DNA of 64,000 nt from Bacteroidota bacterium. Its GTDB lineage: Bacteria > Bacteroidota > Bacteroidia > Flavobacteriales > Flavobacteriaceae. The notes beneath the pieces were generated by a model that ran no database searches, was not told the origin of the DNA, and saw only the letters and a list, made by a program, of their open reading frames with translations. Both the position numbers and the translations under genes were made by a program. Positions 28,163-39,186 of the stretch are shown piece by piece. Location of the stretch: positions 1 to 64,000 of the forward strand of contig QMOV01000001.1 of NCBI GenBank assembly GCA_003650305.1, given 5' to 3'. Numbering within the stretch: the stretch's first letter is position 1; the number at the start of each line of letters is the position of its first letter.

Positions 28163-30265
28163 TTAAAAATCGAAATACCAATTAAATAAATCTGTTCTTA
28201 TTCCTAAACTAAACCAAACTGTACTATTCTTAAAAGTATTAATGGTTTCGGCTTCTGGGTTAAAGTTTCTGTAACTTATATTGGCAAACAGCTTTAAATT
28301 TGTTGCAGGATTAATTAAATACCCTGTATGCAATTCGGCATGAAACACATTAGCCTTTAATCCTTGTCCAACTGTTACTCCAGCATCAAAAGGTCTATCG
28401 TTATAATCTCTATAGATATCGCCACCATAACTAAAATTATCTGTACCATCATTAACATCGAAACCTTTAACTCCAAACACCAATTTAGCGTCAGCAAACC
28501 ATCTGTTGTAATGGTATCGTCCAATTATTATAGCTTCACTAAAATTGGAACCCCAAAGATGAGCCATCGATTGATTGTTGTGCCCATAATTTAATACAAT
28601 AGTATTGTGTGAATAAGTATAAGGTCTCACACGATTGTACTCTACTTGTAACATTAAATTATTAACCATAAAAGCATTAAAATATTTTGCTCCAATTTGA
28701 TATCCGAATTTATTCTTCCAGCTTTTTTCGCCACCTTTAATATCACCTAAAGAAAACTCGTCTAAAATAAACTGGCTATATATATTTATGTTATCATTCC
28801 ATTTATACTTGGCTGAAGCTCCTACAATAGCATTCCCAGCGTCTGATCCTGTATCAAACTCAATGGCACGTAAAAAAATAATCGGATTTAAATAATTTAT
28901 ATCAAAACCTCTATCGTTTGAATTTGTCCAAATAACTGATTCAAACAATCCTAAATTAAACCTTTTTGAAACATTCCAACTCAAATAATGATTTGCCATA
29001 TATTTGGTCAAAAAAGCGCCATCTTCTTCAACTTCTGGTCTAATATCCTTTAACACCAGCCATATATTAGTGTATTTAATTTTCCAGAAATTTGTGTTCA
29101 ATTTTAAAAATGGTGAAGGAATTGCTACATCACTTAAAAATAAAGAACGATACCCATCTCCTATGAAATTTTTACCATGTCCAAATTGAATATTTAAAAA
29201 CGATGTTGGTGAATACGACAAATAAGCTTCTGCTACAGGATAATCATAGGCATCTTTTTTAAAACTTTTTGCTATACTTCGCCCTGGAATAATTGTAGGC
29301 CCTGAAGTGTTTATAAACTTTGAAAACTCATTATAATATTGTGCAAAACGTCCTTGGCTTTCATAAACTGAAGCCGAAAAACTAAACTTTTTTCCTAAGC
29401 CTCCTTGCACATAAATACCACGTGTGTTATTAAAGGTTGTGTTAAAATCCGAATCGGTATCTTTCCCGACTTGCAAATCAAAAATTGGATCTATAGTAAA
29501 CCAATAGTTTTTACTTTGTACTTGAACCAAATGTTCATTAAACAGTTTGCGCCCAGACCAAGTTGATACATTTTTATTTAGTTTTCCATTTTCAGCTTCA
29601 AAATCGTAATAATTAGAGACTTCTTGATACACAAATGGTTTTGAAGCTGTATGGCTATTAGTCCCAACTAAATTCAGATTTCTATCAAACCTTGAATACG
29701 CTTGATGCGTAAACGGAATATTTAACTGGCTTTTATATTCTAAATCTTTATAAGGCACAAGAGATTTATTAACACTATCGTATTCTTTTTTGGCTTGCCT
29801 TTCTATTTCTGAAATTGGATTAGCTCCTTTCAGATTATTTTCATTGAGTTTTGTTAAATCTGGATCTACTAACGGAATATTAATTTGAAAAGAATATTGC
29901 TTATAGGTTGCCCTCCCATTATAAGTGGCTGGTTTTATTTTTGTTAGCTTACCAAACACGCGTTTAGCTTCGGTTTTAAGCTCATCGTAAATGGCATCCA
30001 CATATAAAACGACAAAATTGCCTTTTGCATCGACCTCGAACAAAACAACAATATCGCCTTTATAGTTTTCGTCTGTTACAATTTGTGGGATTTTAAAATT
30101 GTTAAATACAAATTGAGACACCTTTTGATTAAAACAAGACTTAAGAGATTCTATTTTTTGAGTTTCACATTCAGGAAAAACTGGTGGTTTTTCGTAATTA
30201 GCAATGTCTTGTGCAAACACATTTATTTGTATAGCGCATAAAATAAGTAGGAAGAATTTCTTCAT
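28163..30265 (-). CDS. RemB-like gliding motility / Wzi-type outer membrane protein with an N-terminal TonB_C-like domain
   Basis: N-terminal FPECETQKIESLKSCFNQKVSQFVFNNFK...GDIVVLFEVDAKGNFVVL (TonB_C-like), then long barrel-like region ending ...FSLGIRTDLFNWYFDF. Confidence 0.65.
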   Translation of the reverse strand: MKKFFLLILCAIQINVFAQDIANYEKPPVFPECETQKIESLKSCFNQKVSQFVFNNFKIPQIVTDENYKGDIVVLFEVDAKGNFVVLYVDAIYDELKTEAKRVFGKLTKIKPATYNGRATYKQYSFQINIPLVDPDLTKLNENNLKGANPISEIERQAKKEYDSVNKSLVPYKDLEYKSQLNIPFTHQAYSRFDRNLNLVGTNSHTASKPFVYQEVSNYYDFEAENGKLNKNVSTWSGRKLFNEHLVQVQSKNYWFTIDPIFDLQVGKDTDSDFNTTFNNTRGIYVQGGLGKKFSFSASVYESQGRFAQYYNEFSKFINTSGPTIIPGRSIAKSFKKDAYDYPVAEAYLSYSPTSFLNIQFGHGKNFIGDGYRSLFLSDVAIPSPFLKLNTNFWKIKYTNIWLVLKDIRPEVEEDGAFLTKYMANHYLSWNVSKRFNLGLFESVIWTNSNDRGFDINYLNPIIFLRAIEFDTGSDAGNAIVGASAKYKWNDNINIYSQFILDEFSLGDIKGGEKSWKNKFGYQIGAKYFNAFMVNNLMLQVEYNRVRPYTYSHNTIVLNYGHNNQSMAHLWGSNFSEAIIIGRYHYNRWFADAKLVFGVKGFDVNDGTDNFSYGGDIYRDYNDRPFDAGVTVGQGLKANVFHAELHTGYLINPATNLKLFANISYRNFNPEAETINTFKNSTVWFSLGIRTDLFNWYFDF

Positions 30266-30321
30266 CTTCTATTGAAAAAATTTTGTTTGACGAAAGATAC
30301 TGCTTTTTGATTATATGTAGC

Positions 30322-30355
30322 AAAAAAAACCGTTACCAAATGGTAACGGGATTTT
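30322..30355 (-). terminator. Terminator after tonB
   Basis: Minus-strand CCGTTACCA TT TGGTAACGG followed by T8. Confidence 0.75.
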
Positions 30356-30377
30356 GAATATATTGATTTCTATCTTC

Positions 30378-30397
30378 ACTTCGACTGCGCTCAGTGA
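30378..30397. repeat. Dispersed intergenic repeat CACTTCGACTGCGCTCAGTG
   Basis: Related to the 22283-22305 sequence. Confidence 0.45.
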
Positions 30398-30406
30398 GAC
30401 AAAAAA

Positions 30407-31126
30407 TTAATCTTGAACTTGAAATATAATTGGTAAAGAGTATGGTACATTTACTGCTTTTCCTCTTTGCTTACCAGGTTTCATTTTTGGGAGTAAATTA
30501 ATTACGCGTGCTGCTTCTTTTTCTAGTCTTGGATGAGGTGCTCTAGAGCGAACTCCAGTAACATTTCCGTATTTATCTATTTTAAAAACAACGTTTATAC
30601 GCTGTCTTCCTGTGAGTCCTAAATCTCCAGCTAAATCTGTATTAAACTTCTTTTGCACAAATTTATTTATCTTATCAGACATACATTTTCTTTTTGCATC
30701 GTTATTTCCTTTTTCGCAACCTGGATAAATTGGAACATTCTCGATAACATGAAAAGGTACGTCTATATCCTCTTCTACTTCTTCTACTTCTACTTCTTCT
30801 ATTTCAATAATTTCTTCTTCTTCAGAAGTTTCTGTAGATTCTATTACGGTTTCCTCTATCTCTTCTTCATCTTCTACAATTTCAATAACTTCTGGAGCTG
30901 CTGGAGGAGGAGGAGGAGGAGGAGGAGTTTTAATTTGTTCAGTAATTGGCACCTCTTCATCATCTAATTCGTCCATGTTCAACTGACCTATATCAATAGC
31001 GTCCTTATCGTAAGTTTTGTGATTAATAGCAAAGTTTGTTATAAACAACATTAGTGCTAGACCTACAGCAAAATAAATTGATCCATTTCGCCTTACATCT
31101 GCTTTTGGATTTTTTTTAAGTTCCAT
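30407..31126 (-). CDS. Energy transducer TonB
   Basis: MELKKNPKADVRRNGSIYFAVGLALMLF TM anchor, PPPPPPPP linker, acidic stretch, C-terminal VPIYPGCEKGNNDAKRKCMSDKINKFVQKKFN...INVVFKIDKYGNVTGVRSRAPHPRLEKEAARVI. Start trimmed from 31162. Confidence 0.93.
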   Translation of the reverse strand: MELKKNPKADVRRNGSIYFAVGLALMLFITNFAINHKTYDKDAIDIGQLNMDELDDEEVPITEQIKTPPPPPPPPAAPEVIEIVEDEEEIEETVIESTETSEEEEIIEIEEVEVEEVEEDIDVPFHVIENVPIYPGCEKGNNDAKRKCMSDKINKFVQKKFNTDLAGDLGLTGRQRINVVFKIDKYGNVTGVRSRAPHPRLEKEAARVINLLPKMKPGKQRGKAVNVPYSLPIIFQVQD

Positions 31127-31185
31127 AATTTGTTTTGTTTTCGAGATTGGTAAAATAACCAATAATTTACTAAAAAAGCAAGGGT

Positions 31186-31554
31186 TTATAAATTTTTAAC
31201 GATTGTCCTGTTTCTTATAACAAGAAAAAGTGATGCTATAATAACTCCAATGCAGTTTGCAAAAACATCTAAAATGTCAAAATTCCTTACCATTGTTAAC
31301 TGTCCTTGTAATACTTCAATAATTATACCATAAATAATTGAGCATAGTGCTGCAATAAAAATTGGCTTTACTTTTTTAAAACTATTAAGTGTAAAATACC
31401 ATAACAAAACTAGCAGTCCATAAGCTAATGCATGAAAGATCTTATCGTCGTAATTAGTGCCTAATTTAGGTAGCGATTTAATAGCTATTAAACTAAAAAC
31501 TGTTAAAACAATTGTGTAACCAATTGCCAGTAATAATATTACTTTTTTAGGCAC
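31186..31554 (-). CDS. VanZ family protein
   Basis: [19 protein letters not shown]...[14 protein letters not shown]...[18 protein letters not shown]. Confidence 0.85.
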   Translation of the reverse strand: MPKKVILLLAIGYTIVLTVFSLIAIKSLPKLGTNYDDKIFHALAYGLLVLLWYFTLNSFKKVKPIFIAALCSIIYGIIIEVLQGQLTMVRNFDILDVFANCIGVIIASLFLVIRNRTIVKNL

Positions 31555-31927
31555 TTATAATTGCTTTATAATCTTCGGCTGAAAGTAAATCGTCTAATTG
31601 AGAAACATCCGAACATTTCACTTTAATCATCCATCCTTCTCCATAAGGATCACTATTTACTTTTTCCGGTTCGTCTTCTAGTGTTTCATTAAATGCTATA
31701 ATCTCTCCAGATACAGGCAAAAATAAATCGGAAACCGTTTTTACTGCTTCAACAGTTCCAAACACTTCTTCTATTTCTAAAGTTTCGTCTAAAGTTTCGA
31801 CTTCAACATAAACAATATCTCCTAATTCGCTTTGGGCAAAATCAGTAATTCCTATTGTAATTGTATCTCCTTCTACTTTAATCCATTCATGATCTTTTGT
31901 ATATTTTAATTCTGACGGAATGTTCAT
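31547..31927 (-). CDS. gcvH: Glycine cleavage system H protein
   Basis: [35 protein letters not shown]...[20 protein letters not shown]. Confidence 0.96.
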   Translation of the reverse strand: MNIPSELKYTKDHEWIKVEGDTITIGITDFAQSELGDIVYVEVETLDETLEIEEVFGTVEAVKTVSDLFLPVSGEIIAFNETLEDEPEKVNSDPYGEGWMIKVKCSDVSQLDDLLSAEDYKAIISA

Positions 31928-31959
31928 AATTTATTTTTTTACTGTAAATATGTTAGTTG

Positions 31960-34900
31960 TTAATTTCCAAAATTATAGCGTAAGGTAAGTCCTGAACGTA
32001 TTGTTGTTTGTGGGAATGCGGTTGATATTGCGTACTCTGAAAATGAATAATCAAAATAGAAAATACCTGTTAATGCTTTACTAAACGCATAATCTGCCGA
32101 ATATTTAAAACTCCAAATAGTTTGTCCTGAAGTTACTTGATTATTGTCTAAATCTAAATATCTAATAATCGTTTTATTCTCTCTTACAGAAATATCTGCT
32201 TTCATGTTTAAATCGCTTTTAACTATTTGTCTTGGTCCTGCAATTTGTGATCTAATTTTAACATCTTTTATTCTGTAACCTAAACCTATAATATATTCGT
32301 AACCTTGAATTTCGGTCAATAAATTATTATCGAAACTTAATGATAATAAACGATCTTTTTTAATTTCTGCTAGAATTTTAAGAGAGTTTTTCATTTCAAA
32401 ATCAATCTTAATTAATGGGCTGAACTGCTCCATAAGATTAATATTACTAAACAAAGTTTCGTTCTTATAATTTCCAGCCTGATCTAACACATTAGTATTT
32501 TGCGCTGTATAATCTAAACTTTTATTTGCTGCATTAAAATCTAGATTTGTTCTAAACTGATTTATTGTGTAAGTAGAATTATAACCATGAGTTACAGAAA
32601 AACGTTTAAAATGCTTTTTAAACCATTTAAACTGCATAAATCCTGTGTATTTTAATGTCCAATTTGGTATTGGTACATCTCTAAATGCACTTAATTTTAC
32701 CTTATTTGCATCTTGTCCAGAATATGCTGCTAATAATGCAGGTAGCAATACTGCCTGATTGGTCTTTCCGTAACCTAAAGGAAAGCTATTTAAGTCGTCA
32801 TCTTCAAAGTTATTTGGATTAGAAAAATCTACTCCAGCATTTTGTGCCAATCGCCGTGCAATTACTAATCTATTTGCTCTAAAATCTTCAAATGCTGCTG
32901 AACCATTCTCATCACTGCTACTAAATGCTGTTTTAATTAACGCTGTTGAAATATTGAAATTTCCAAAAGTGTTTTGAATTAATGAATTGAATTCATTACT
33001 AAAACCATCTCCATTTGTATCTAAAGCATTAAAGGTTTCAGTAAAATTTTCGGCATAAGTTCTTCCTCCTGTAAGGTCTATTTTTAAATTTCTAACAGGT
33101 TCTATATTTACTGAAAAATTTAAATTTTTAGTTTGATTTTCGGTGTATTGTTGATTAAAGTCTGGAAATACAGTTAACCAACCATTTCTAGCTGCAAGAT
33201 GCCTTATGTCTCTTTGGCTTCCCAACGTATAACCAAAAGTTGGCTTAAGAGTACCTATAAATCCAGGTGTTTGCAAATAACCAGGTAAATATGTTCCGTT
33301 ATTTTCTGAATAGTTAAGTTGAATTCTCTTTACACTTGTTACTATGCCTATTGCAGTATTATAAAGTGCATTATTTTTAGTTTTTGTTGTTTGGCTATTA
33401 TTTGAAGCTTTAGGATTTGGCAAACCTTTATTAGCTCCAGGGCTTCCAGGTGTTAATCTTCTTCTCGTAGTTTTCTTTTTAAGCCCTAAATAATTATAGA
33501 GCTTTCTCATATCTAAAGTTGCATTTAGATTATGTGTGTTTGCATTAGAAATTGAATTTCCTAAATCGAAGGTTTGCCCATCAATAGTAAGGTCGCCAAA
33601 CAAGTCTGATCCTTTATTCCATTGAAAATCTCCAGTATAAGCATAGGTTGCTCTTAAGAAACTTAAGGTAGGTATTTTATGCAATGGTATCTCATAATTT
33701 ATACCTAGTTGTTGATATTGTCTATTAGGATCTCCTACATCGAAGAATCCATCCCAAACATCTAATGTTGGGTCTTGTTCTCCATTTATAATATCGTCTA
33801 TAAAATAATTACGCACAATATTATTGTTTGCTGCTGTAAAGTTTAAACGCAATGCATCTGTTATATCGTAATTTACAGTGTATTGAAAATCGAAGGTGTA
33901 GTTTCTTCTAAACAATTCTTCTAAACCAATATTAGCGCCTCCCAAATCTGCCTCTCTAAATTTTTGTTTATTAAATTGTCTTATAAAATCTGTATTAAAT
34001 GAAAAACTTGTAGGTAGTAAATTAAAATTAAAGTCTTTTAATATTTTCCAATATTTCCCTTTAAATAAAGAGTCATTCTTTTTAAATGGTTCAATCTTTA
34101 TTGGATTAAAATTAAAATTATAATTAGCTCCTACTCTTACAGATTGATCTAAAGCATTTTCGATCTCAAAATCCCGATGTTCTGTTTGATTAAAGGAATA
34201 GTTAAATGTTAAATTCTCAACATCGTAAAATCTTGGTGTTCCTTCTCCTGTTCTTTGTTTTCGAACTCCTATAAAATTGATGCTTTGTCGTTTTGTATAA
34301 TCTTCCGATTGTTTTAAAATAGTTTTTCTTTCTGCACTTGTTTGTGCTGCGTCTAAACGATTTTGCAATTTTATATCTTTATATTGTTGGTCGTATTCTG
34401 GTGTAATAAGTGCTTCGCTTTGTCCATAATTAAAAGGAATTTGAATTCCCCATTTTTTTGGCAATAACAGTCCAATATTAATATTTGTTACCACATCGTA
34501 TTGTTTTACATCTTCTCTACTTCTTTCGTTTGGTCCTTGTTCTAAAGTTCCAAAACCAGCAGTACTTTGCCTTCCTGTTGCACTAATATTCACAAAATCT
34601 GCAATATTAGTATCCATACTTACCACAGCTGCCCAACCGCCTTTATTGTCCATATCTGACAGTCGAAGCTCATTAAACCAAGCTTCAACACAAATATCTA
34701 TATTGTCTTGCCTAGAATTTTTAATGCCAACCATTAAAACTCTTACATCCCCAAAATTTGGATTTCCTTTAATAGCAACACGATGTTGACTGATTTGATA
34801 AGGAGAGAACTCTGGTACTGGAGCTTCATCCAACACTCCATCTATAACATCGTAAAACGTTGCGTTAACATTACCCAATGTTCCTGTTGAAATTCCTAAA

Positions 34901-37900
34901 GATTTTATTTTTTCTAGAACTTCTATTGGAAGATTAATTTCGTTTGCCAAAGGCCATACCTCTCTTGGGTCTTGAGAATTACCTCCTGATACTTGTAAAG
35001 GCACTTCAATTTGATAGTAATTTTGTGTAAAGTCGTTACCCATTCTAATAAACCCAATAGCTTCGCCATCTGTTAATCCTGGAGTGTCTCCTTCTTCGGC
35101 ATGAATAAACATTCGCAGCTTTTTAAACTGACGCATATCAATATTAATATTTTTAAATACTGCTCTTGAATCTTCTGCCTCTAACTCACAAGCATTTACT
35201 ACTAAAGACTGTTCATTTTGTCTAACTATGGTATTATTATTGTTAAACTGTTCTAGCTCAACTCCTGGAGGAATAACATAATTTCCGTCATTTTCTTGTA
35301 ACCCAATAACACCAACGTTAAATTCTGTACCATCATCGTCAACATTAGGGTCATCACTATCTAGACTCAATTTATAACGTCTCCAATCACTTCTTACCAA
35401 ATCTAAAGTGGCGAAACGCAATACTGTTTTTTCAGAAAAATCTTTTAAAAACAAACGTGTAAAACGAATGGATCTAAAATCTTTAATGCTTCCTACTGTA
35501 TTCGTTGGTCCTGTTAATGGAATTCTAAATTGATACCATCTAATGTCTGCAGTATTGCCATTTGGTAAGGTTACGTTTTCAGTTTTTCTATCTACAATAA
35601 ATTGGTTATTTACATCACCAAGACTTGTTGGTGTAATATCCATTTCATATTCAAAATAACTATCTATGGTGTTCATGGTATTGTCACGATTAATATCCTC
35701 AACATCTGGCTGTGTTGTAGAACCACGATTGGTATTTGTAAACGTATCTGGCGAATTTCCTTGTTGACCATTATAAAGCTTATAACGATCAAAAATATTT
35801 CCATCTGTATTTAAGAAATAGGTGTAATTATCGTTTGCTGGATCTGCTCCAAATACTGCTCCAAAAATAGAAGTTTCCTCTGCATCATCGTAACCATCCA
35901 GCCCAACATCTTGGTTTGTACGTTCTTGACCCAATGAAGAAAAGGCATAAATTAAAGATTGGTTTTGAGGTACTACAGTTTGCCAAGACAGAATTTGAGG
36001 CAGTAAACTAATATCACCATCTTCTGGCAATCCATTTTCATATTGTTTTTTCCCATCCTTTAATATATCTTCTGAAATGTTACCGAGATTAAACGTTAAT
36101 TTACCTCCAGTATTTGTTAGATTATCCAAAAACGGATCTTGTAGCCAAAACTCAATGTATTCTACATTGGCTTGTTCAAAATCGGTTGATGTTAATTGTC
36201 TTGTAATTCCAGCCCAAGCTGCATTAGGATTTACGCCATTTTGAGAACCTGAACGAAAATTATAAGGTCCTCTTTCGGTTGGATAATACGCTAAATCTAG
36301 TGTAGGAATAATAGTGATTTGTCCTTGTACTAAATCTCTTTGTGGAAAAATTTCATCTATAAAAACACGTCTTGTATATAAATCTGAAACATCATTGTCA
36401 CTCATTCCTCCTGGTCTTTGGCTACTATAAAAAATAGGATCTACTGTGTACCAATTTAATAGTGCACGATCGTAACCATTTTGAATACCATTATCATCCT
36501 CATTTGCATCAACTCCAAGTCCTATAGGACGACTAGATAAAAACCATGATTGTGGCGATAAAAGATCTATAGCGTTTTGAGTGCCTTCAAAATCATCGAC
36601 ATAAGACGTAGATTCACCAGCAAAATCGGATCCTTTTGGTGAGCCTGGAAGTAGGTAAGCAAATTCTCCTCTTACAGATAAATTTGAAGGGACATCAGTA
36701 TCTATATTTGGTAATTTATTCGCTAAACGTGTTAAAAAAGGAACTTCGGTAGAAAAGTTACCATTAATTCCAAAAATAGAATTGTTTATAGGTTCTGTTC
36801 CTAAATTTGCTTTTTGAGTAATTGGTCTTTCATTTAAGTTCAAGTAAGTTGCGCCTAAAACAAAATTTTCGTTAAATTGATGTTCGATATTTAATCCTGT
36901 AAAACGCCTAGTTTGTTGACCAAATACTGCATTATTTTCTACAGATACTTGTATAGGTGTATTTGAAGCTTGTAAGGCTGGATCTAATATTTGAACAGTT
37001 CCAAACTGATAATTTACTGTGTAATCTACACCTTCTATTAAAACTCTTCCTCCAGCAGTTACTTTAACAGAACCTCTTGGCACATTAAATGCTCCTATAG
37101 GAATTCCAGAACCTCCTGAAGATTTATAACGTCCTTTAATTTGAAACTTATTCTTTTCGCCATCTTCTAAAGCTGCTGTTTTGGTTTCTTTATAAAGTGT
37201 TCTATAAACGTATTTTTTTTGATTTGCATTATAATCGGTCGAAACGTTTTCATCTCCTTCATAATTTTCACTAATATTTAACCTTAACTTCTCAAATAAA
37301 TAATTCCCAAATGGTTCTACGTTTGTAAAAATAATTTTTCCGTTTTGTTGAATTACTGTAATGCCAGGAACAAAATCGAAAAAACCATCACCATTTGTTT
37401 GCGGATCGTTATTAAAATTTAACTTGTCTAAGTTAAACACTCTCAATAATGGTGTTTCATCTATCGCATCTTGATTAGGTGCAGGTGTTGGAAATGGTGT
37501 GCCATCTACTGGAGTAATAAAGTTTAGTGGTGAGGTTTCGGTATAGAAAATATTTAATTTAAAATCTTCTTTGCTTAATTGAAAAGAGCCTGTGTTATAA
37601 ATGTTCTTCATCATTAAATCCCAAATCGGTTCATCTACATCTGTAACTGTACTTTTAAGCATTTTAAGCACTAGGCTTTTAGTATTAATAATTGGGTTTC
37701 CAGTATTAATATCTTCGGTTATATTTGTTGCATCAACACCATCGTTTGCAAATTCTCCTACTTGATATACTTGGTCTCCAACGGTAAACTGAAATGCTAC
37801 TGCTAAAATTTCATCGTTTTGTAGACGTTGATTTAAAGATATATATCCTAATTGCGTATTTAGGGTATATTCGTTGCCCTGAATTAATTTTTTTGCACTT

Positions 37901-39180
37901 TCCAATTTACCATAATCGAATCCCTCGTTTACTCCAGCAACTAAAATTCCTGCTTGTACAGTGGAAACATCTCTTATCGCTTCTGTAATTTGTGATCCTG
38001 CTCCACCAATGTTTGTTGGATCGTAAGCATTATTAGGGTTATCTGGAAAAGCATTAGGGTTGGGATTTAATATGTTTACCGCAGAACCAACAATATTAGT
38101 TTCTCCTAAATCTTGAAGTGCTACAATGTTTCTTACATTTTCAGTTTGCGTAGTTCGATTAGTTACCCAAACTTCAATTCTTGTAATTTGCAACCCTTGA
38201 TTATTTATATAAGGGTATGTTTCTAAAGCTTCATCGTACTTCTCTCTAAAATATTGGGATAGGAAAAAATGTCGATTCTCGTCATAATCTAATCCAAAGA
38301 AATCAAATTCTTCAAGAGTGCCTCCGCCTTGAGAAACCACAGTACGTGTTTCAGATTTTTGTTCAGAAAAGACTCCTGTTATCTTTGTTTTTCCAAATTG
38401 AAATTGGGTTTTTACTCCAAAAAGGCTTTGTGCTCCAGAAATTAAAGAACTGTTTAGCGGCATACTTACATTACCTACTTCAATTTTTTGAAGAATATCA
38501 TCTTCGGTTGGTGTGTATTCTAGCTTAAATAAATTTTGAAAATCGAATGTTGATTGGGTGTCGTAATTAGTTGTAATTTGTAAACGTGTACCTACTTTAC
38601 CTAACAAACTTAAACTGATTCGCTGATCGAAATCGAAAGTAAAATTATTTCTGTTTCTTGGTGAAAATGACGGATTGTCTTGTTTGGTGAATAAAACACC
38701 TAAATCCATTTCTACCGATCCTTGAGGTATAACTTCAATAGTATTGCCTCCAAAAATACTTTCAAAAAAATTGGAGTTTACATAGAGTTCTGGGATAAGA
38801 TTTTTTTGTAATTCTTCCGATCCTTCTTTTTTTCCATCAAAAGCATCAATTTTTTGTTTATAATAATTTCTTAAATTTTCTTGAGCAAGTAACTTATAAT
38901 ATTCGGCTGGCGACAATATTAATGGATAGTTAATATTAAAATTTCCTATGCTTTCTGTATATATATATCTATCAGTTTTTGGGTCGTAAGTATATTTTGA
39001 TACTATACTGTTTGGATTAGGCATTAACAAGTTACTAAAAGAAAATCCTGTACTTGTTGAATCTTTTACAGTTGCATTTGGTGTTTGTTGTGCAAAAATT
39101 ATCACACAAGAAAACAACATAAGACAAGTAAGCACATATTGTATGGCAGATTTATAAAATGTGTGATTGGTAGTCTTCAA
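31960..39180 (-). CDS. sprA: Cell surface protein SprA (type IX secretion translocon)
   Basis: 2406-aa ORF, signal peptide, SprA-type barrel; sits between gcvH and ruvA. Confidence 0.95.
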   Translation of the reverse strand: MKTTNHTFYKSAIQYVLTCLMLFSCVIIFAQQTPNATVKDSTSTGFSFSNLLMPNPNSIVSKYTYDPKTDRYIYTESIGNFNINYPLILSPAEYYKLLAQENLRNYYKQKIDAFDGKKEGSEELQKNLIPELYVNSNFFESIFGGNTIEVIPQGSVEMDLGVLFTKQDNPSFSPRNRNNFTFDFDQRISLSLLGKVGTRLQITTNYDTQSTFDFQNLFKLEYTPTEDDILQKIEVGNVSMPLNSSLISGAQSLFGVKTQFQFGKTKITGVFSEQKSETRTVVSQGGGTLEEFDFFGLDYDENRHFFLSQYFREKYDEALETYPYINNQGLQITRIEVWVTNRTTQTENVRNIVALQDLGETNIVGSAVNILNPNPNAFPDNPNNAYDPTNIGGAGSQITEAIRDVSTVQAGILVAGVNEGFDYGKLESAKKLIQGNEYTLNTQLGYISLNQRLQNDEILAVAFQFTVGDQVYQVGEFANDGVDATNITEDINTGNPIINTKSLVLKMLKSTVTDVDEPIWDLMMKNIYNTGSFQLSKEDFKLNIFYTETSPLNFITPVDGTPFPTPAPNQDAIDETPLLRVFNLDKLNFNNDPQTNGDGFFDFVPGITVIQQNGKIIFTNVEPFGNYLFEKLRLNISENYEGDENVSTDYNANQKKYVYRTLYKETKTAALEDGEKNKFQIKGRYKSSGGSGIPIGAFNVPRGSVKVTAGGRVLIEGVDYTVNYQFGTVQILDPALQASNTPIQVSVENNAVFGQQTRRFTGLNIEHQFNENFVLGATYLNLNERPITQKANLGTEPINNSIFGINGNFSTEVPFLTRLANKLPNIDTDVPSNLSVRGEFAYLLPGSPKGSDFAGESTSYVDDFEGTQNAIDLLSPQSWFLSSRPIGLGVDANEDDNGIQNGYDRALLNWYTVDPIFYSSQRPGGMSDNDVSDLYTRRVFIDEIFPQRDLVQGQITIIPTLDLAYYPTERGPYNFRSGSQNGVNPNAAWAGITRQLTSTDFEQANVEYIEFWLQDPFLDNLTNTGGKLTFNLGNISEDILKDGKKQYENGLPEDGDISLLPQILSWQTVVPQNQSLIYAFSSLGQERTNQDVGLDGYDDAEETSIFGAVFGADPANDNYTYFLNTDGNIFDRYKLYNGQQGNSPDTFTNTNRGSTTQPDVEDINRDNTMNTIDSYFEYEMDITPTSLGDVNNQFIVDRKTENVTLPNGNTADIRWYQFRIPLTGPTNTVGSIKDFRSIRFTRLFLKDFSEKTVLRFATLDLVRSDWRRYKLSLDSDDPNVDDDGTEFNVGVIGLQENDGNYVIPPGVELEQFNNNNTIVRQNEQSLVVNACELEAEDSRAVFKNINIDMRQFKKLRMFIHAEEGDTPGLTDGEAIGFIRMGNDFTQNYYQIEVPLQVSGGNSQDPREVWPLANEINLPIEVLEKIKSLGISTGTLGNVNATFYDVIDGVLDEAPVPEFSPYQISQHRVAIKGNPNFGDVRVLMVGIKNSRQDNIDICVEAWFNELRLSDMDNKGGWAAVVSMDTNIADFVNISATGRQSTAGFGTLEQGPNERSREDVKQYDVVTNINIGLLLPKKWGIQIPFNYGQSEALITPEYDQQYKDIKLQNRLDAAQTSAERKTILKQSEDYTKRQSINFIGVRKQRTGEGTPRFYDVENLTFNYSFNQTEHRDFEIENALDQSVRVGANYNFNFNPIKIEPFKKNDSLFKGKYWKILKDFNFNLLPTSFSFNTDFIRQFNKQKFREADLGGANIGLEELFRRNYTFDFQYTVNYDITDALRLNFTAANNNIVRNYFIDDIINGEQDPTLDVWDGFFDVGDPNRQYQQLGINYEIPLHKIPTLSFLRATYAYTGDFQWNKGSDLFGDLTIDGQTFDLGNSISNANTHNLNATLDMRKLYNYLGLKKKTTRRRLTPGSPGANKGLPNPKASNNSQTTKTKNNALYNTAIGIVTSVKRIQLNYSENNGTYLPGYLQTPGFIGTLKPTFGYTLGSQRDIRHLAARNGWLTVFPDFNQQYTENQTKNLNFSVNIEPVRNLKIDLTGGRTYAENFTETFNALDTNGDGFSNEFNSLIQNTFGNFNISTALIKTAFSSSDENGSAAFEDFRANRLVIARRLAQNAGVDFSNPNNFEDDDLNSFPLGYGKTNQAVLLPALLAAYSGQDANKVKLSAFRDVPIPNWTLKYTGFMQFKWFKKHFKRFSVTHGYNSTYTINQFRTNLDFNAANKSLDYTAQNTNVLDQAGNYKNETLFSNINLMEQFSPLIKIDFEMKNSLKILAEIKKDRLLSLSFDNNLLTEIQGYEYIIGLGYRIKDVKIRSQIAGPRQIVKSDLNMKADISVRENKTIIRYLDLDNNQVTSGQTIWSFKYSADYAFSKALTGIFYFDYSFSEYAISTAFPQTTIRSGLTLRYNFGN

Positions 39181-39186
39181 TATTAA

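Noticed and set aside
30653-30967. 104-aa ORF rich in Phe/Tyr and poly-Arg opposite tonB
   Set aside because: Complement of the acidic/Pro-rich repeats of TonB; low-complexity artefact.
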